From assembly GCF_900099775.1 (NCBI RefSeq), contig NZ_FMTM01000001.1:868001-932000 (forward strand): a DNA stretch of 64,000 nt, given 5' to 3'. The DNA comes from Rhizobium mongolense subsp. loessense. GTDB taxonomy: Bacteria; Pseudomonadota; Alphaproteobacteria; Rhizobiales; Rhizobiaceae. The position numbers and the translations under genes were made by a program. Shown one piece after another: positions 19,724 through 28,466 of the stretch. Each line of letters starts with the position of its first letter. Position 1 is the stretch's first letter. The notes under the pieces were generated by a model. That model was not told where the DNA came from. It worked only from the letters and a program-made list of their open reading frames with translations, and did no database searches.

Positions 19724-20182
19724 ATGGCGCAGAAAATTGCCGATGAGATGGACCGGCGTATCCTGAAGGAACTGACGGCCGATGCGCGGATCACCAACAA
19801 CGAGCTTGCCGAGCGCGTGGGGCTTTCAGCTTCCGCATGTCTTCGACGGCTGCGGCGGCTGGAGGAGACGGGCGTCATAAAGGGCTACACGGCGTTGGTC
19901 GATCCGACCGCGGAAGGCTGGACGATGACCGCAATCGCCTCCGTACGGCTCAGCCGCCAGCACGAGGACGAGATCCAGATGTTCGAGACTGCCGTACGCA
20001 GCTGGGACGAAGTGCTCGAGTGCCATCTCGTCACCGGCTCGCGCGACTATGTCCTGAAGGTGATGAGCGCGGGGCTGGATCAATACGAGCGCTTCATCAA
20101 GGAGAAGATCGCGCGGTTGAAATGCGTCGATACGATTGAGACCAGCTTTGTGATGAACACCATCAAGGAGCGGCGCATCTAG
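19724..20182 (+). CDS. Lrp/AsnC-family transcriptional regulator
   Basis: A 152-residue feast/famine regulator: N-terminal HTH MDRRILKELTADARITNNELAERVGLSASACLRRLRRLEE (about 9-48), then the RAM/AsnC ligand-binding domain with GSRDYVLKVMS. It binds an amino acid effector and probably controls the divergent PLP lyase gene, by analogy with MdeR/BkdR-like regulators. The start follows a GCGGAG region about 12-17 bases upstream. Nothing is unusual in length or motifs. Confidence 0.92.
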   Translation: MAQKIADEMDRRILKELTADARITNNELAERVGLSASACLRRLRRLEETGVIKGYTALVDPTAEGWTMTAIASVRLSRQHEDEIQMFETAVRSWDEVLECHLVTGSRDYVLKVMSAGLDQYERFIKEKIARLKCVDTIETSFVMNTIKERRI

Positions 20183-20230
20183 CTCGAAATGTGTGCCGAT
20201 TTACCGAAAGATTAAAAAATTCTCACGGAA

Positions 20231-20246
20231 GTTAACGGCTTGTTTA
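20231..20246 (-). promoter_or_regulatory. CtrA-box-like site upstream of the PodJ gene
   Basis: Read on the minus strand the site is TAAA-N7-TTAAC, differing from the CtrA consensus TTAA-N7-TTAAC at one base. It sits about 200 bases before the start of a polarity gene that is cell-cycle controlled in Caulobacter. One near-consensus site is weak evidence. Confidence 0.35.
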
Positions 20247-20436
20247 CCACGTTTCGTGAAAGGTGCGGGGTGAGCAGTGGTGATCCGCATTCCTTTTTCA
20301 AGTCTCGCGTTTACTTGGAGTGCCGCTACGCCGTTCAAGTTGAGAAAAGTCTAATAAACTGCTCTCCGGTGAACGGTCTCTCAAGCCAAAGGCCTGGCCC
20401 TGACGAGGGTCCCGAGCAGACGAAGCGAGCAGGAAG

Positions 20437-23400
20437 ATGAACGGATCGCGATCCAATATCCCCCGGCATTCCGACAGAGCGTCGCTCGATGCGCTGAACC
20501 GCACGATCGAGGGGCTTGAGGCACGCATCGAAGGGCTGATGGGCAAGGGAAGCCGCGAGCCGAGACAGCAGCCGGCCGCCGCGGAGCGCGAAACCTACGG
20601 CAGACCTTACGAACCGGCTTACATGAGGCCGGAAGCGCGGCCTGACCCGCTCGCAGAAATTCGCGAGCGCCAGCGCACGCTCGATGCCGGTCGTGAACGC
20701 GCAGCCGCCGAACGTGCACTTTACCGCGAACCGGCATCGGCCCCGCGCATGCCGTCACCGCAGGCTGCACCTGCTTACGGTACCTCGCCCGACACGATGA
20801 CCGAGATTGCCCAGGCGCTCGTCAACCTGCGCCAGGACCTGAAGCGCGACATTTCGGATGGCGTAGCGCGCGAGATGGATGCGCTGCGCACGGAACTGCG
20901 CGAGATCAAGACGAGCGCGCAGGACCGGCATTTCGCCGACGACATCCGCGAAGACATGGGCCGGCTCGCCCAGAGCATCAACCAGCTCTCCAGCCGTTCG
21001 GCTGGCCCGGAGGCTGCGGGCCTGCGAAATGAATTCGAAGAGCTGCGCTCACTGATGGACGGGCTTGCCCGCGAGGATTCCATCCGCCACATGGAACACC
21101 GCTGGGACGGCTTCGAGAACCAGCTGCATGCGCTGGACACGGCAGGCCTGCAGGAAGAGCTGGTGTCGCTCGCCTATCGGCTCGACGATATCAAGCGCCA
21201 TATCGGCGGCATGGGCGAGAGCCCGGCAGTGCGCGCCCTGGAAGACAAGCTGATTGCGATCGCCACCGCGATGGAGCAATTCGGCAGCATGATCCAGCCA
21301 CATGACCGCGCCATGGCCGAGCAGTTTGCCGCTATGGATATGCGCCTTGACGAGATCAGCCGTGCGATCGCGGCAAGCGGGCGCAGCGCGGCAAGCGGCG
21401 ACCCGGCGCTGATGCATCGCCTCGAAGGCCGGCTGAATGCGCTGGCCGAGCAGATCGATATGGTGGGCCGCAGTGCGGAAAGCCACGCCCTGCCCGCCGA
21501 GGGCCTTGCCGACCGGCTGGAAATGCTGACGCGGCGCGTCGAGGAACTCGCCAATACCAAGGCGACGGCACGCCTCGACGAGCGGCTCGAGCAGCTTTCC
21601 TTCATGCTCGAGCGGGCCCACAAGACGGTTCCGCAGGCAGATCTCAACGGCACGCTCGCCGACATCTCCCGCAAGATCGACGCCCTGGAAAGCGGCGCAG
21701 TCAACGACGCGCTGGCGGAACGGCTGGACTATCTTGCGCGCCGCATCGACCAGATGGACGTGCAGCCTGCGCCTGGCGCGGCTACCGATGACGGCGCATT
21801 CCGCCGCATCGAGGGGCGCCTCAGCGACATCGCGGCACGCCTCGAGGAAAGCACGGCGGCGCCGCCGACGGATTCGCGAGCCCTGAAGAACCTCGAAGAC
21901 CAGATTGCCGGTCTTTCAGCGCTGATGAACACGCCGCGCGCCGGCGGTGACGGCATTCCCGTCGAGCTCGACCGCCGCATGGGCGCGATCGAAGACTATA
22001 TGGCGACCAGCGACGAATACATCATCGAGGCGGCCCGCCAGGCGGCCGAAGCCGTCGTCGAGGCCTATTCCCGCAACGGCGGTCTTCAGGTCGGCGGAGT
22101 TCCAGCCGCCGATATGTCGGCGCTAAACGCACTCGCCGAAGACCTGCGGCATCTGGAAGAGCTTAGCCGCAGCAGCGATGAACGCACGCACAAGACGTTC
22201 CAGGCGCTGCACGAGACGCTGGTGCAGATCGCCGACCGGCTGGACGACATGGAAACCCGCAGCCGTCCGACCGCACGAATGCCCGCCGCAAATGCCGATT
22301 TCGAGATCGATCCTTACGCGCTGGTCCCCGCCGGTGCCGAGGAAAGCGAGACGCAGGCCGTGTTCGGCCAGAAGGGTACCTCGCCGCTCCTGCGCACGGC
22401 GGAAAGCGTCAACGAGCCTGCCGTGCCTGCGCATGTTGTGCCTACGGCCGATACGAGCGCGAGCGCAATCGAAGCCGCAACCAATCCCGCTCGAGCCGCC
22501 ACGACCGCAAAAGGCAGCCTGCTTGCAGCACTCGGCAAGCGGCTGATTCCGGGCAAGAAGACGGAGAAGGCCAAGGCTGTCGAGCGGACCGTCATCGATC
22601 CCGCGCCGTCGATCGATCCGGTCGACCTGATGCCTGGCGAGGAAGCATCGAACGAGCCGCTGGAGCCAGGCTCGGGCGCACCGGACGTGAAGAAGATCCT
22701 GGAGCGAGTGCGCGCCAGCCAGGCCGCGGCACGCAACAATCCGAAACCGGCAACGGAAAACGAGCGCGCCGACTATATCGCCGCCGCCCGCCGCGCAGCC
22801 CAGGCCGCCGCCATGGAAGCCGATCCAAAGGCCCAGCCGGTCAAGGCGGAGAAGAAATCCAAGGCGCCAAAGCCTGCCGGCGGCGCCAGCGCCTTCAGCC
22901 GCTTCCGCCGTCCACTTCTACTTGCTGCAGGCGCCGTGCTGCTCGCCATCATGGCGTTTCCCCTTGCCCGCACGCTGACCAGCGGTGAACAGGCGCCTCC
23001 GGCCGAAGTCTCGGTGCTTTCGGATGCAGCGCAGAACCCCGTTGCAGCCAATAGTTCGGCCATGCCGGAACAGAGTGTGGAAGCAACCGCAGCCGCCACT
23101 TTGACGGAATCCGCAGAAACCGAGGCCGCAACGCCGCCCGCCTTAGGGACGGCACAGACCGAGCCCGAAGCCATGCAGCCCGCACCAGCCGGTCACCTGA
23201 CCGACGTCGTACCGCTCGACGGCGAAGGTGCCTCGACGCTGACGCCAGGCGCACCGGCACAGGACGCTGCAGCGTTTTCGCCCAAAGATGTTCCCGCTTC
23301 CACGAATGCCTCGCCCGCGGTACCTTCCATATCGGTGCCGGACACTATTCAGCCGCAGGCGCTTGCAGACGCCGCCCGCAACGGCGACCAGCTCGCGCTC

Positions 23401-24204
23401 TTCGAGATCGGCGCACGCTATACCGAGGGCCGTAACGGCCTGGCGGCCGACCAGGCGCAGGCCGCAAACTGGTATCAGCTTGCCGCCGACAAGGGCTTTG
23501 CTCCGGCGCAGTACCGTCTCGGCAGCATGTACGAGAAGGGGACCGGCGTCTCGCGCGATATCGGCAAGGCCAAGGCCTTCTACGAGCAGGCCGCCAATCA
23601 GGGCAATGCCAGCGCCATGCACAATCTGGCCGTGCTCTACGCCTCCGGCGCGCTCGGCGAGCAGGATTACACGGCCGCAGCAAAATGGTTCACCAAGGCC
23701 GCCGATCTTGGTATCACCGACAGCCAATTCAACCTGGCGATCCTTTGCGCCCGCGGCAACGGCGTGGCGCAGGACCTCGGCGAAAGCTACAAGTGGTTCG
23801 CCATCGCCGCCCAGGGCGGCGACAAGGACGCCAGCGCCAAGCGCGACGAAGTGGCAAAGGCGATGAAGCCCGCCGACCTTGAAAGGGCACGGGCTGCAAC
23901 GAGCGCCTGGAAGCCGCAGCCGCTCGACAACAAGGCCAACGGCATCGAAATCCCGGACGGCTGGGCGAGCAACGGCACGAAGACCTCGACCGTCGATATG
24001 AAGAAGGCGATCCGCAACATTCAGGCGATCCTCAACAACAACGGTTTCGACGCCGGCCCGCCGGACGGCGAGATAGGCGCGAAGACGACCGCCGCGATCA
24101 AGAGCTTCCAGAAGTCGGTCGGCCAGGAGCCGAGCGGCAGGATCAACGACGACACGGTAAAGGCGCTCCTGGAGCGCAACGCCAAGAACACGACAAAAGC
24201 TTGA
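20437..24204 (+). CDS. podJ: PodJ-like polar organelle development/localization factor
   Basis: This 1255-residue bitopic membrane protein has the PodJ layout. A long cytoplasmic region (about 1-820) is rich in predicted coiled coil (many RLDE, LEDQI, IDQM heptads). One transmembrane helix lies near 825-845 (PLLLAAGAVLLAIMAF). The periplasmic part has a Pro/Ala linker, Sel1-like repeats at about 980-1145 (AQYRLGSMYEKGTGV and similar) and a C-terminal peptidoglycan-binding domain at about 1190-1250 (ILNNNGFDAGPPDGEIG). In Caulobacter and Agrobacterium PodJ marks a pole and recruits division or growth factors. Monocistronic, with a strong terminator about 220 bases downstream. Confidence 0.88.
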   Translation: MNGSRSNIPRHSDRASLDALNRTIEGLEARIEGLMGKGSREPRQQPAAAERETYGRPYEPAYMRPEARPDPLAEIRERQRTLDAGRERAAAERALYREPASAPRMPSPQAAPAYGTSPDTMTEIAQALVNLRQDLKRDISDGVAREMDALRTELREIKTSAQDRHFADDIREDMGRLAQSINQLSSRSAGPEAAGLRNEFEELRSLMDGLAREDSIRHMEHRWDGFENQLHALDTAGLQEELVSLAYRLDDIKRHIGGMGESPAVRALEDKLIAIATAMEQFGSMIQPHDRAMAEQFAAMDMRLDEISRAIAASGRSAASGDPALMHRLEGRLNALAEQIDMVGRSAESHALPAEGLADRLEMLTRRVEELANTKATARLDERLEQLSFMLERAHKTVPQADLNGTLADISRKIDALESGAVNDALAERLDYLARRIDQMDVQPAPGAATDDGAFRRIEGRLSDIAARLEESTAAPPTDSRALKNLEDQIAGLSALMNTPRAGGDGIPVELDRRMGAIEDYMATSDEYIIEAARQAAEAVVEAYSRNGGLQVGGVPAADMSALNALAEDLRHLEELSRSSDERTHKTFQALHETLVQIADRLDDMETRSRPTARMPAANADFEIDPYALVPAGAEESETQAVFGQKGTSPLLRTAESVNEPAVPAHVVPTADTSASAIEAATNPARAATTAKGSLLAALGKRLIPGKKTEKAKAVERTVIDPAPSIDPVDLMPGEEASNEPLEPGSGAPDVKKILERVRASQAAARNNPKPATENERADYIAAARRAAQAAAMEADPKAQPVKAEKKSKAPKPAGGASAFSRFRRPLLLAAGAVLLAIMAFPLARTLTSGEQAPPAEVSVLSDAAQNPVAANSSAMPEQSVEATAAATLTESAETEAATPPALGTAQTEPEAMQPAPAGHLTDVVPLDGEGASTLTPGAPAQDAAAFSPKDVPASTNASPAVPSISVPDTIQPQALADAARNGDQLALFEIGARYTEGRNGLAADQAQAANWYQLAADKGFAPAQYRLGSMYEKGTGVSRDIGKAKAFYEQAANQGNASAMHNLAVLYASGALGEQDYTAAAKWFTKAADLGITDSQFNLAILCARGNGVAQDLGESYKWFAIAAQGGDKDASAKRDEVAKAMKPADLERARAATSAWKPQPLDNKANGIEIPDGWASNGTKTSTVDMKKAIRNIQAILNNNGFDAGPPDGEIGAKTTAAIKSFQKSVGQEPSGRINDDTVKALLERNAKNTTKA

Positions 24205-24426
24205 CGGAAGGACAACGAAAGCGTTCGAAACTGATCGGGATTGAGCACTGCTTCTACGTCCGTCAGCTCACGGGGCCGTCGATCGAGAGCAATCGCCAAG
24301 GAGCGTGATACGCGTCAGATATTTGCCTGAACAAATCCGGCTGAGGCAACCGGACGTTAACAAGATTCTCCCTGACGTCGGCGAAGAACTGCGGCTCTTG
24401 TGGCATTTTCCTATACCGCAATTTTG

Positions 24427-24464
24427 AACGACCCTTTGCGTCCGCCGCAAAAGGGTCGTTTTGC
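24427..24464 (+). terminator. Strong rho-independent terminator after podJ
   Basis: AACGACCCTTTGCG pairs with CGCAAAAGGGTCGTT (one bulged A) and runs into TTGCTT. It lies about 220 bases after the podJ stop, so the message has a long 3' tail or an unrecognised small transcript ends here. It also overlaps the longest frame of the next gene, arguing for that gene's downstream start. Confidence 0.75.
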
Positions 24465-24507
24465 TTGTGGAATTTCCCGGCGCGATTTGATCACCAATGG
24501 GGGATTC

Positions 24508-25128
24508 GTGAATATTCAGCGGGCCGAAGTGCCCTATTTCAGCCAATGGGAAACGCCCGAGATGACGCTGCCGGTCATGGCGGAGGGCTCTGCGGCGCTC
24601 ATGCGCGATCCGTTGTGGCGGCATTCCGGCGCGCAGACGATCGAGGAATATGCCCGCTGGGCCGTCAATGTCTGCGGGATGGCCTGCCTGAAGATGATCC
24701 TTGCCGCGCGCGGTGAACACCATCCGACGCTCGATCTTGCCCGCAGCTGCGCGGCCTATGGCGGCTATGTCGTCAATGAGGCCGATGCCTCGATCAAGGG
24801 GCTGATCTATGCGCCTTTCGTCAAGTTCGTCACCGAACGTTTCGGGCTATGCGCGGAGACAATGACGAATGTCGATACGGGCGCCATTCCCGAACTTCTT
24901 TCGAAGCGGCAGTTCTTCATCGCCTCGGTGCATCACGCAATCCGCTGGCCAGAACGTGAGCCGCCATCGAAGGGCGGCCATCTGGTGCTGGTGACGGCCG
25001 CCTCGCCCGAGGTCATCCGCTTCCACAATCCTTCAGGACACAATCCCGAAAGCCAGGCGCATGTGACGCTGCCGCTTGCCGTCTTCGACCGCTTCTTCGC
25101 CAACCGCGGCATCGCCGTCGGCTTCTGA
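24508..25128 (+). CDS. C39-like (bacteriocin-processing type) cysteine peptidase domain protein
   Basis: The 206-residue protein resembles a stand-alone peptidase C39-like domain: Cys56 in NVCGMACLKMIL matches the catalytic NxCG motif, His158 lies in GGHLVLVTAA and Asn174 in FHNPSG completes the usual Cys-His-Asp/Asn triad. It has no ABC transporter domain and no clear signal peptide. GTG 24508 is chosen because GGGGGA lies about 4 bases upstream and the longer frame from 24400 would run through a terminator. It is 35 bases from a D-Ala-D-Ala ligase gene and may be co-transcribed with it, hinting at a cell-wall or peptide substrate; unproven. Confidence 0.75.
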   Translation: MNIQRAEVPYFSQWETPEMTLPVMAEGSAALMRDPLWRHSGAQTIEEYARWAVNVCGMACLKMILAARGEHHPTLDLARSCAAYGGYVVNEADASIKGLIYAPFVKFVTERFGLCAETMTNVDTGAIPELLSKRQFFIASVHHAIRWPEREPPSKGGHLVLVTAASPEVIRFHNPSGHNPESQAHVTLPLAVFDRFFANRGIAVGF

Positions 25129-25163
25129 GCCTTTTCAACACCAAGTCATGCCGGAGAATTTAC

Positions 25164-26234
25164 ATGATCGAGGCCTCAAACAGACTGCGCATTGCCGTGC
25201 TCTTCGGCGGACGCTCGAGCGAGCACGATGTCTCGGTGCTTTCGGCTACGAATGTGATGCGCGCGCTGGAGCCTCAAAAATACGACGCCATTCCTGTCTT
25301 CGTCACCCGCGAAGGACAATGGCTGTTGAGCAGCTTCGACGATGGTGCGCTTGCGAAACCGGAAAGGGGAGCCGAGGTCTGCCTCGTACCGGGCGGACGC
25401 GGACGTATGTTTGCAATTCCCGCTGGCGGATCGGCTTACGAACTGCCAACGATCGACATCCTCTTTCCGGTCCTTCACGGCCTGCATGGCGAGGACGGAT
25501 CCGTGCAGGGCCTTGCGCAGGTTGCCCGCGTGCCCCTTGCCGGCTGCGGCATTCTCGGATCGGCGACCGCGCTGGACAAGGACATCGCCAAGCAACTTAT
25601 GAAGGCGGCCGGGGTGCCGATCGCCCGCTCCGTGACAATTCACGAGGGCGCACAGCCTCCCTTCGCCGCGCTGGAAAACGAACTCGGCCTGCCGCTCTTC
25701 ATCAAGCCGGCGCGGCAGGGTTCATCGGTCGGCGTCAGGAAGGTCCATGCCAGCCAGGAATTCGACGGGGCGCTTGCGGAAGGCTTCCGGCACGACCGCA
25801 AACTGCTTGCGGAGGAGTTCGTTCGTGGGCGCGAGATCGAATTTAGCGTGCTGGAGGATACGGCAGGCAACCTCTTCGTATCACGGCCGGGCGAGATCGT
25901 GCCGGGGGAGAGCCATGGCTTCTACAGCTACAATGCGAAATATATCGATGAGAACGGCGCAGCGCTGAAAATACCGGCAGAACTGCCGCTGGAGGTCGAG
26001 GCCGGCATGCGGGATATGGCCGCAAGGGCCTTCAGGGCCGTCGGCTGCGACAGCATGGCGCGTGTCGACTTTTTCCTGACACCGGACATGCAATTCCTCG
26101 TCAACGAGATCAACACCATCCCCGGCTTCACCGATATCAGCATGTATTCCAAGGCAATGGCGGTAAGCGGCGTGAGTTATGCCGAAATCATCGACCGGCT
26201 CGTGGCGCACGGGCTGGCACGGGCCGGGCAGTGA
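25164..26234 (+). CDS. ddlA: D-alanine--D-alanine ligase
   Basis: This 356-residue ATP-grasp ligase joins two D-alanines for peptidoglycan precursors in the cytoplasm. RIAVLFGGRSSEHDVSVLSA at 9-28 binds the first D-Ala, VLHGLHGEDGSVQGL is the second signature, FIKPARQGSSVGV lies in the ATP-binding region and FLVNEINTIPGFT near the C-terminus supplies metal ligands. Length fits the longer DdlA/VanA-like group rather than the 300-residue DdlB. It is not within a division/cell-wall cluster, so a second ddl probably exists elsewhere. ATG follows a GGAG at about 8 bases. Confidence 0.93.
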   Translation: MIEASNRLRIAVLFGGRSSEHDVSVLSATNVMRALEPQKYDAIPVFVTREGQWLLSSFDDGALAKPERGAEVCLVPGGRGRMFAIPAGGSAYELPTIDILFPVLHGLHGEDGSVQGLAQVARVPLAGCGILGSATALDKDIAKQLMKAAGVPIARSVTIHEGAQPPFAALENELGLPLFIKPARQGSSVGVRKVHASQEFDGALAEGFRHDRKLLAEEFVRGREIEFSVLEDTAGNLFVSRPGEIVPGESHGFYSYNAKYIDENGAALKIPAELPLEVEAGMRDMAARAFRAVGCDSMARVDFFLTPDMQFLVNEINTIPGFTDISMYSKAMAVSGVSYAEIIDRLVAHGLARAGQ

Positions 26235-26248
26235 CGATGCGATAGCCC

Positions 26249-26484
26249 TCAGGCGCGGTTGTCGACTTGCCTTGCAAGCTGCTCGATAACCGTGCCCCAG
26301 CCATCGTGGGAGCCCATTTCGGCGTGCATGTTGCGGTCGGCGCTGTCTGAAGGACGAGAGAGCCATGTCGAACGGCTCCGCGAGGTCACTGATGCTGACC
26401 CGGCCTTCGCCTGAACGGCCGAGCACTGCACGGGGTGTCGGGTCCGCAAGCGCGAGAAAGATGCCGCTCAGCTGTTCTGAATGC
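26249..26484 (-). pseudogene. Collapsed remnant of an ArsR regulator plus SRPBCC/AHSA1 gene pair
   Basis: Reading down the minus strand, the upper part encodes QHSEQLSGIFLALADPT and VSISDLAEPFDMALSSF, the N-terminal helix-turn-helix of an ArsR regulator. It then changes frame and continues as RNMHAEMGSHDGWGTVIEQL, the end of an AHSA1/SRPBCC domain protein. The two families are commonly neighbours, so an internal deletion has fused the head of one to the tail of the other. There is no start codon and the frames do not match, so no function is expected. A large inverted repeat lies just upstream. Confidence 0.75.
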
Positions 26485-26504
26485 TGATCCCTGAGGCTAA
26501 GTAT

Positions 26505-26546
26505 CGCCGGAGAATACTTAGCGTAATGGCTAAGTATTCTCCGGCG
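26505..26546. repeat. 18-bp perfect inverted repeat with extra direct half
   Basis: Arms CGCCGGAGAATACTTAGC and its exact complement are separated by GTAATG. A further GCTAAGTAT copy stands immediately before the left arm. The stem is unrelated to the flanking genes and borders the collapsed ArsR/SRPBCC pseudogene; no T-run follows on either strand. Confidence 0.85.
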
Positions 26547-26739
26547 AACAAAACTCCTCGCGCGCCATCGTCAAAAAATCTGAAAAAAGCCCAATTAATC
26601 GGAACTTATCGCTCGCGTAATGCGCGGATCGCATGTCGTTTATCGAAAGCCTCTGGCAACGATTTCACCGTATGATGCGCCATTCGAACGGGACGCAAGA
26701 TACCTGCCCGGCGGGGCAGTTCATAATTCGGGGTCGGCT

Positions 26740-27660
26740 GTGACAATCTATCTGCCCATCGCAGAATTGTCGGTGAACATCTTCATCATCCTCGGCATGG
26801 GTGCGGCCGTCGGCTTCCTGTCCGGCATGTTCGGGGTCGGCGGCGGCTTTCTGATCACGCCGCTCCTCATCTTCTATAACATTCCGCCCGTGGTTGCCGT
26901 GGCGACCGGCGCAAACCAGGTTGTCGCTTCCTCGATCTCCGGCGCGATCACGCATTTCAGGCGCGGGACGCTGGACGTCAAGCTCGGGAGTGTATTGCTT
27001 GTCGGCGGTCTTGCGGGGGCGACGATCGGCATCTGGATCTTCTCGCTGTTGAGACGGGTCGGTCAGCTCGATCTCATCATCTCGTTGATGTACGTCATCT
27101 TCCTCGGCGCCGTCGGCGGGCTGATGCTACTCGAAAGCATCAACGCCATGCGTCGGGCGGCCAAGAACGTACCGCCGACACCGCGCAGGCCCGGACATCA
27201 CCACTGGGTTCACCGCCTGCCGCTGAAGGTGCGGTTCAAGAAATCGAAGATTTTCCTCAGCGTCATCCCGATCGTCGCGCTCGGCTTTGGGATCGGCATC
27301 CTGACCTCCATCATGGGCGTCGGCGGCGGCTTCATCATGGTGCCGGCGATGATCTACCTGCTGCGCATCCCGACCAATGTCGTCGTCGGCACATCGCTGT
27401 TCCAGATCATCTTCGTGACCGCCTACACAACCGTGGTGCAGGCTGCGACGAACTTTTCCGTCGATATCGTGCTTGCCTTCATCCTGATGGTGGCCGGTGT
27501 CGTCGGCGCGCAATACGGCGTGCGCGTCGGCCAGAAACTGCGCGGCGAACAATTGCGGGCGCTGCTCGGGCTACTGGTTCTCGCCGTTGGCATCCGCCTG
27601 GCGGTGGCGCTGGTCGTGACGCCCGCGGACATCTATTCCGTCGTGATGGGGGCGTACTGA
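26740..27660 (+). CDS. TauE/SafE-family sulfite/organosulfonate exporter-like permease
   Basis: A 306-residue multi-helix membrane protein with two homologous halves, each carrying the GMFGVGGGFLITPLL or IMGVGGGFIMVPAMI motif of the TauE/SafE (former DUF81) family. Family members move sulfite or sulfonates; substrate here is not shown. GTG 26740 with GGGG about 6 bases upstream is preferred over the earlier in-frame codon at 26620, which adds 40 polar residues. Its TGA overlaps the ATG of the next gene (TGATG), so the pair is translationally coupled, an association conserved in Rhizobiales. Confidence 0.87.
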   Translation: MTIYLPIAELSVNIFIILGMGAAVGFLSGMFGVGGGFLITPLLIFYNIPPVVAVATGANQVVASSISGAITHFRRGTLDVKLGSVLLVGGLAGATIGIWIFSLLRRVGQLDLIISLMYVIFLGAVGGLMLLESINAMRRAAKNVPPTPRRPGHHHWVHRLPLKVRFKKSKIFLSVIPIVALGFGIGILTSIMGVGGGFIMVPAMIYLLRIPTNVVVGTSLFQIIFVTAYTTVVQAATNFSVDIVLAFILMVAGVVGAQYGVRVGQKLRGEQLRALLGLLVLAVGIRLAVALVVTPADIYSVVMGAY

Positions 27661-28466
27661 TGAAGCGGCTGCGCCTTTGCCTTTTCGGTCTCTTCTGCCT
27701 GCTGCCGGGGATTGCCGCAGCGCAGATGCTGCTGCCGGGACAGAATTCCGAAGAAGAGCGCGAGGGGCTGGAGATCGGCACGTCCAGTAGCGAAATCGCC
27801 ATCACGTCCGATTTCCGCGGCGCGGACCTGACGATCTTCGGGGCGCTGACCAATACCGACAACCTTTTGCTTGCTGTTGGCCAATACGACGTCGTCGTCG
27901 TTCTGGAGGGGCCGCGCGAAGATGCGACGGTGCGCAAGAAGGAACGCGTCTTCGGCATCTGGATCAATACCGACTCGATGACGTTCGAGGGCGTGCCGCA
28001 TTCCTATTCGATGTCGAGCTCGCGCTCGATCGACGACGTCGTGACCCCGCTCGACCTCACCGATCAGGGGATCGGCATCGACCATATTCCACTGACGCCC
28101 GTCGGCTTCGTCGGAGACGGCAGCAGCCTCGGCGAGTTCCGCACCGCATTCCGGCGGCTGCAGCAGACCGGCGGGCTCTACGAGCGCGACCCGACCGGCG
28201 TGCGCTTCGTCAGTTCCAATCTTTTCAAGGCAAGCCTTCGCCTGCCGGCCAACATTCCGAACGGCGTGCATACGGTGCGTGCCTATCTCTTCAAGAGCGG
28301 CGTGTTCGTGACGCAAAAGTCGGTGCCGCTGCGCGTCATCAAGACCGGTATCGAGCAGATGCTCACCGATGCGGCTCATGAACAGCCGATTCCCTACGGC
28401 ATGTTCGCCGTGTTCCTGGCGATCGTGACCGGCTGGGGCGCAAGCATCGTCTTCCGCAAGGATTGA
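27660..28466 (+). CDS. TIGR02186-family transmembrane protein
   Basis: A 268-residue alphaproteobacterial protein of unknown function (TIGR02186, Alph_Pro_TM). It has a signal peptide (LCLFGLFCLLPGIAAAQ), a large periplasmic beta-rich part with a conserved-looking VVLEGPREDATVRKKERVFGIWINTD segment and one C-terminal transmembrane helix (MFAVFLAIVTGWGASIVF). It is translationally coupled to the TauE-type permease, and may form a complex with it. Its stop abuts the stop of the convergent HxlR gene (TGATCA). Confidence 0.85.
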   Translation: MKRLRLCLFGLFCLLPGIAAAQMLLPGQNSEEEREGLEIGTSSSEIAITSDFRGADLTIFGALTNTDNLLLAVGQYDVVVVLEGPREDATVRKKERVFGIWINTDSMTFEGVPHSYSMSSSRSIDDVVTPLDLTDQGIGIDHIPLTPVGFVGDGSSLGEFRTAFRRLQQTGGLYERDPTGVRFVSSNLFKASLRLPANIPNGVHTVRAYLFKSGVFVTQKSVPLRVIKTGIEQMLTDAAHEQPIPYGMFAVFLAIVTGWGASIVFRKD

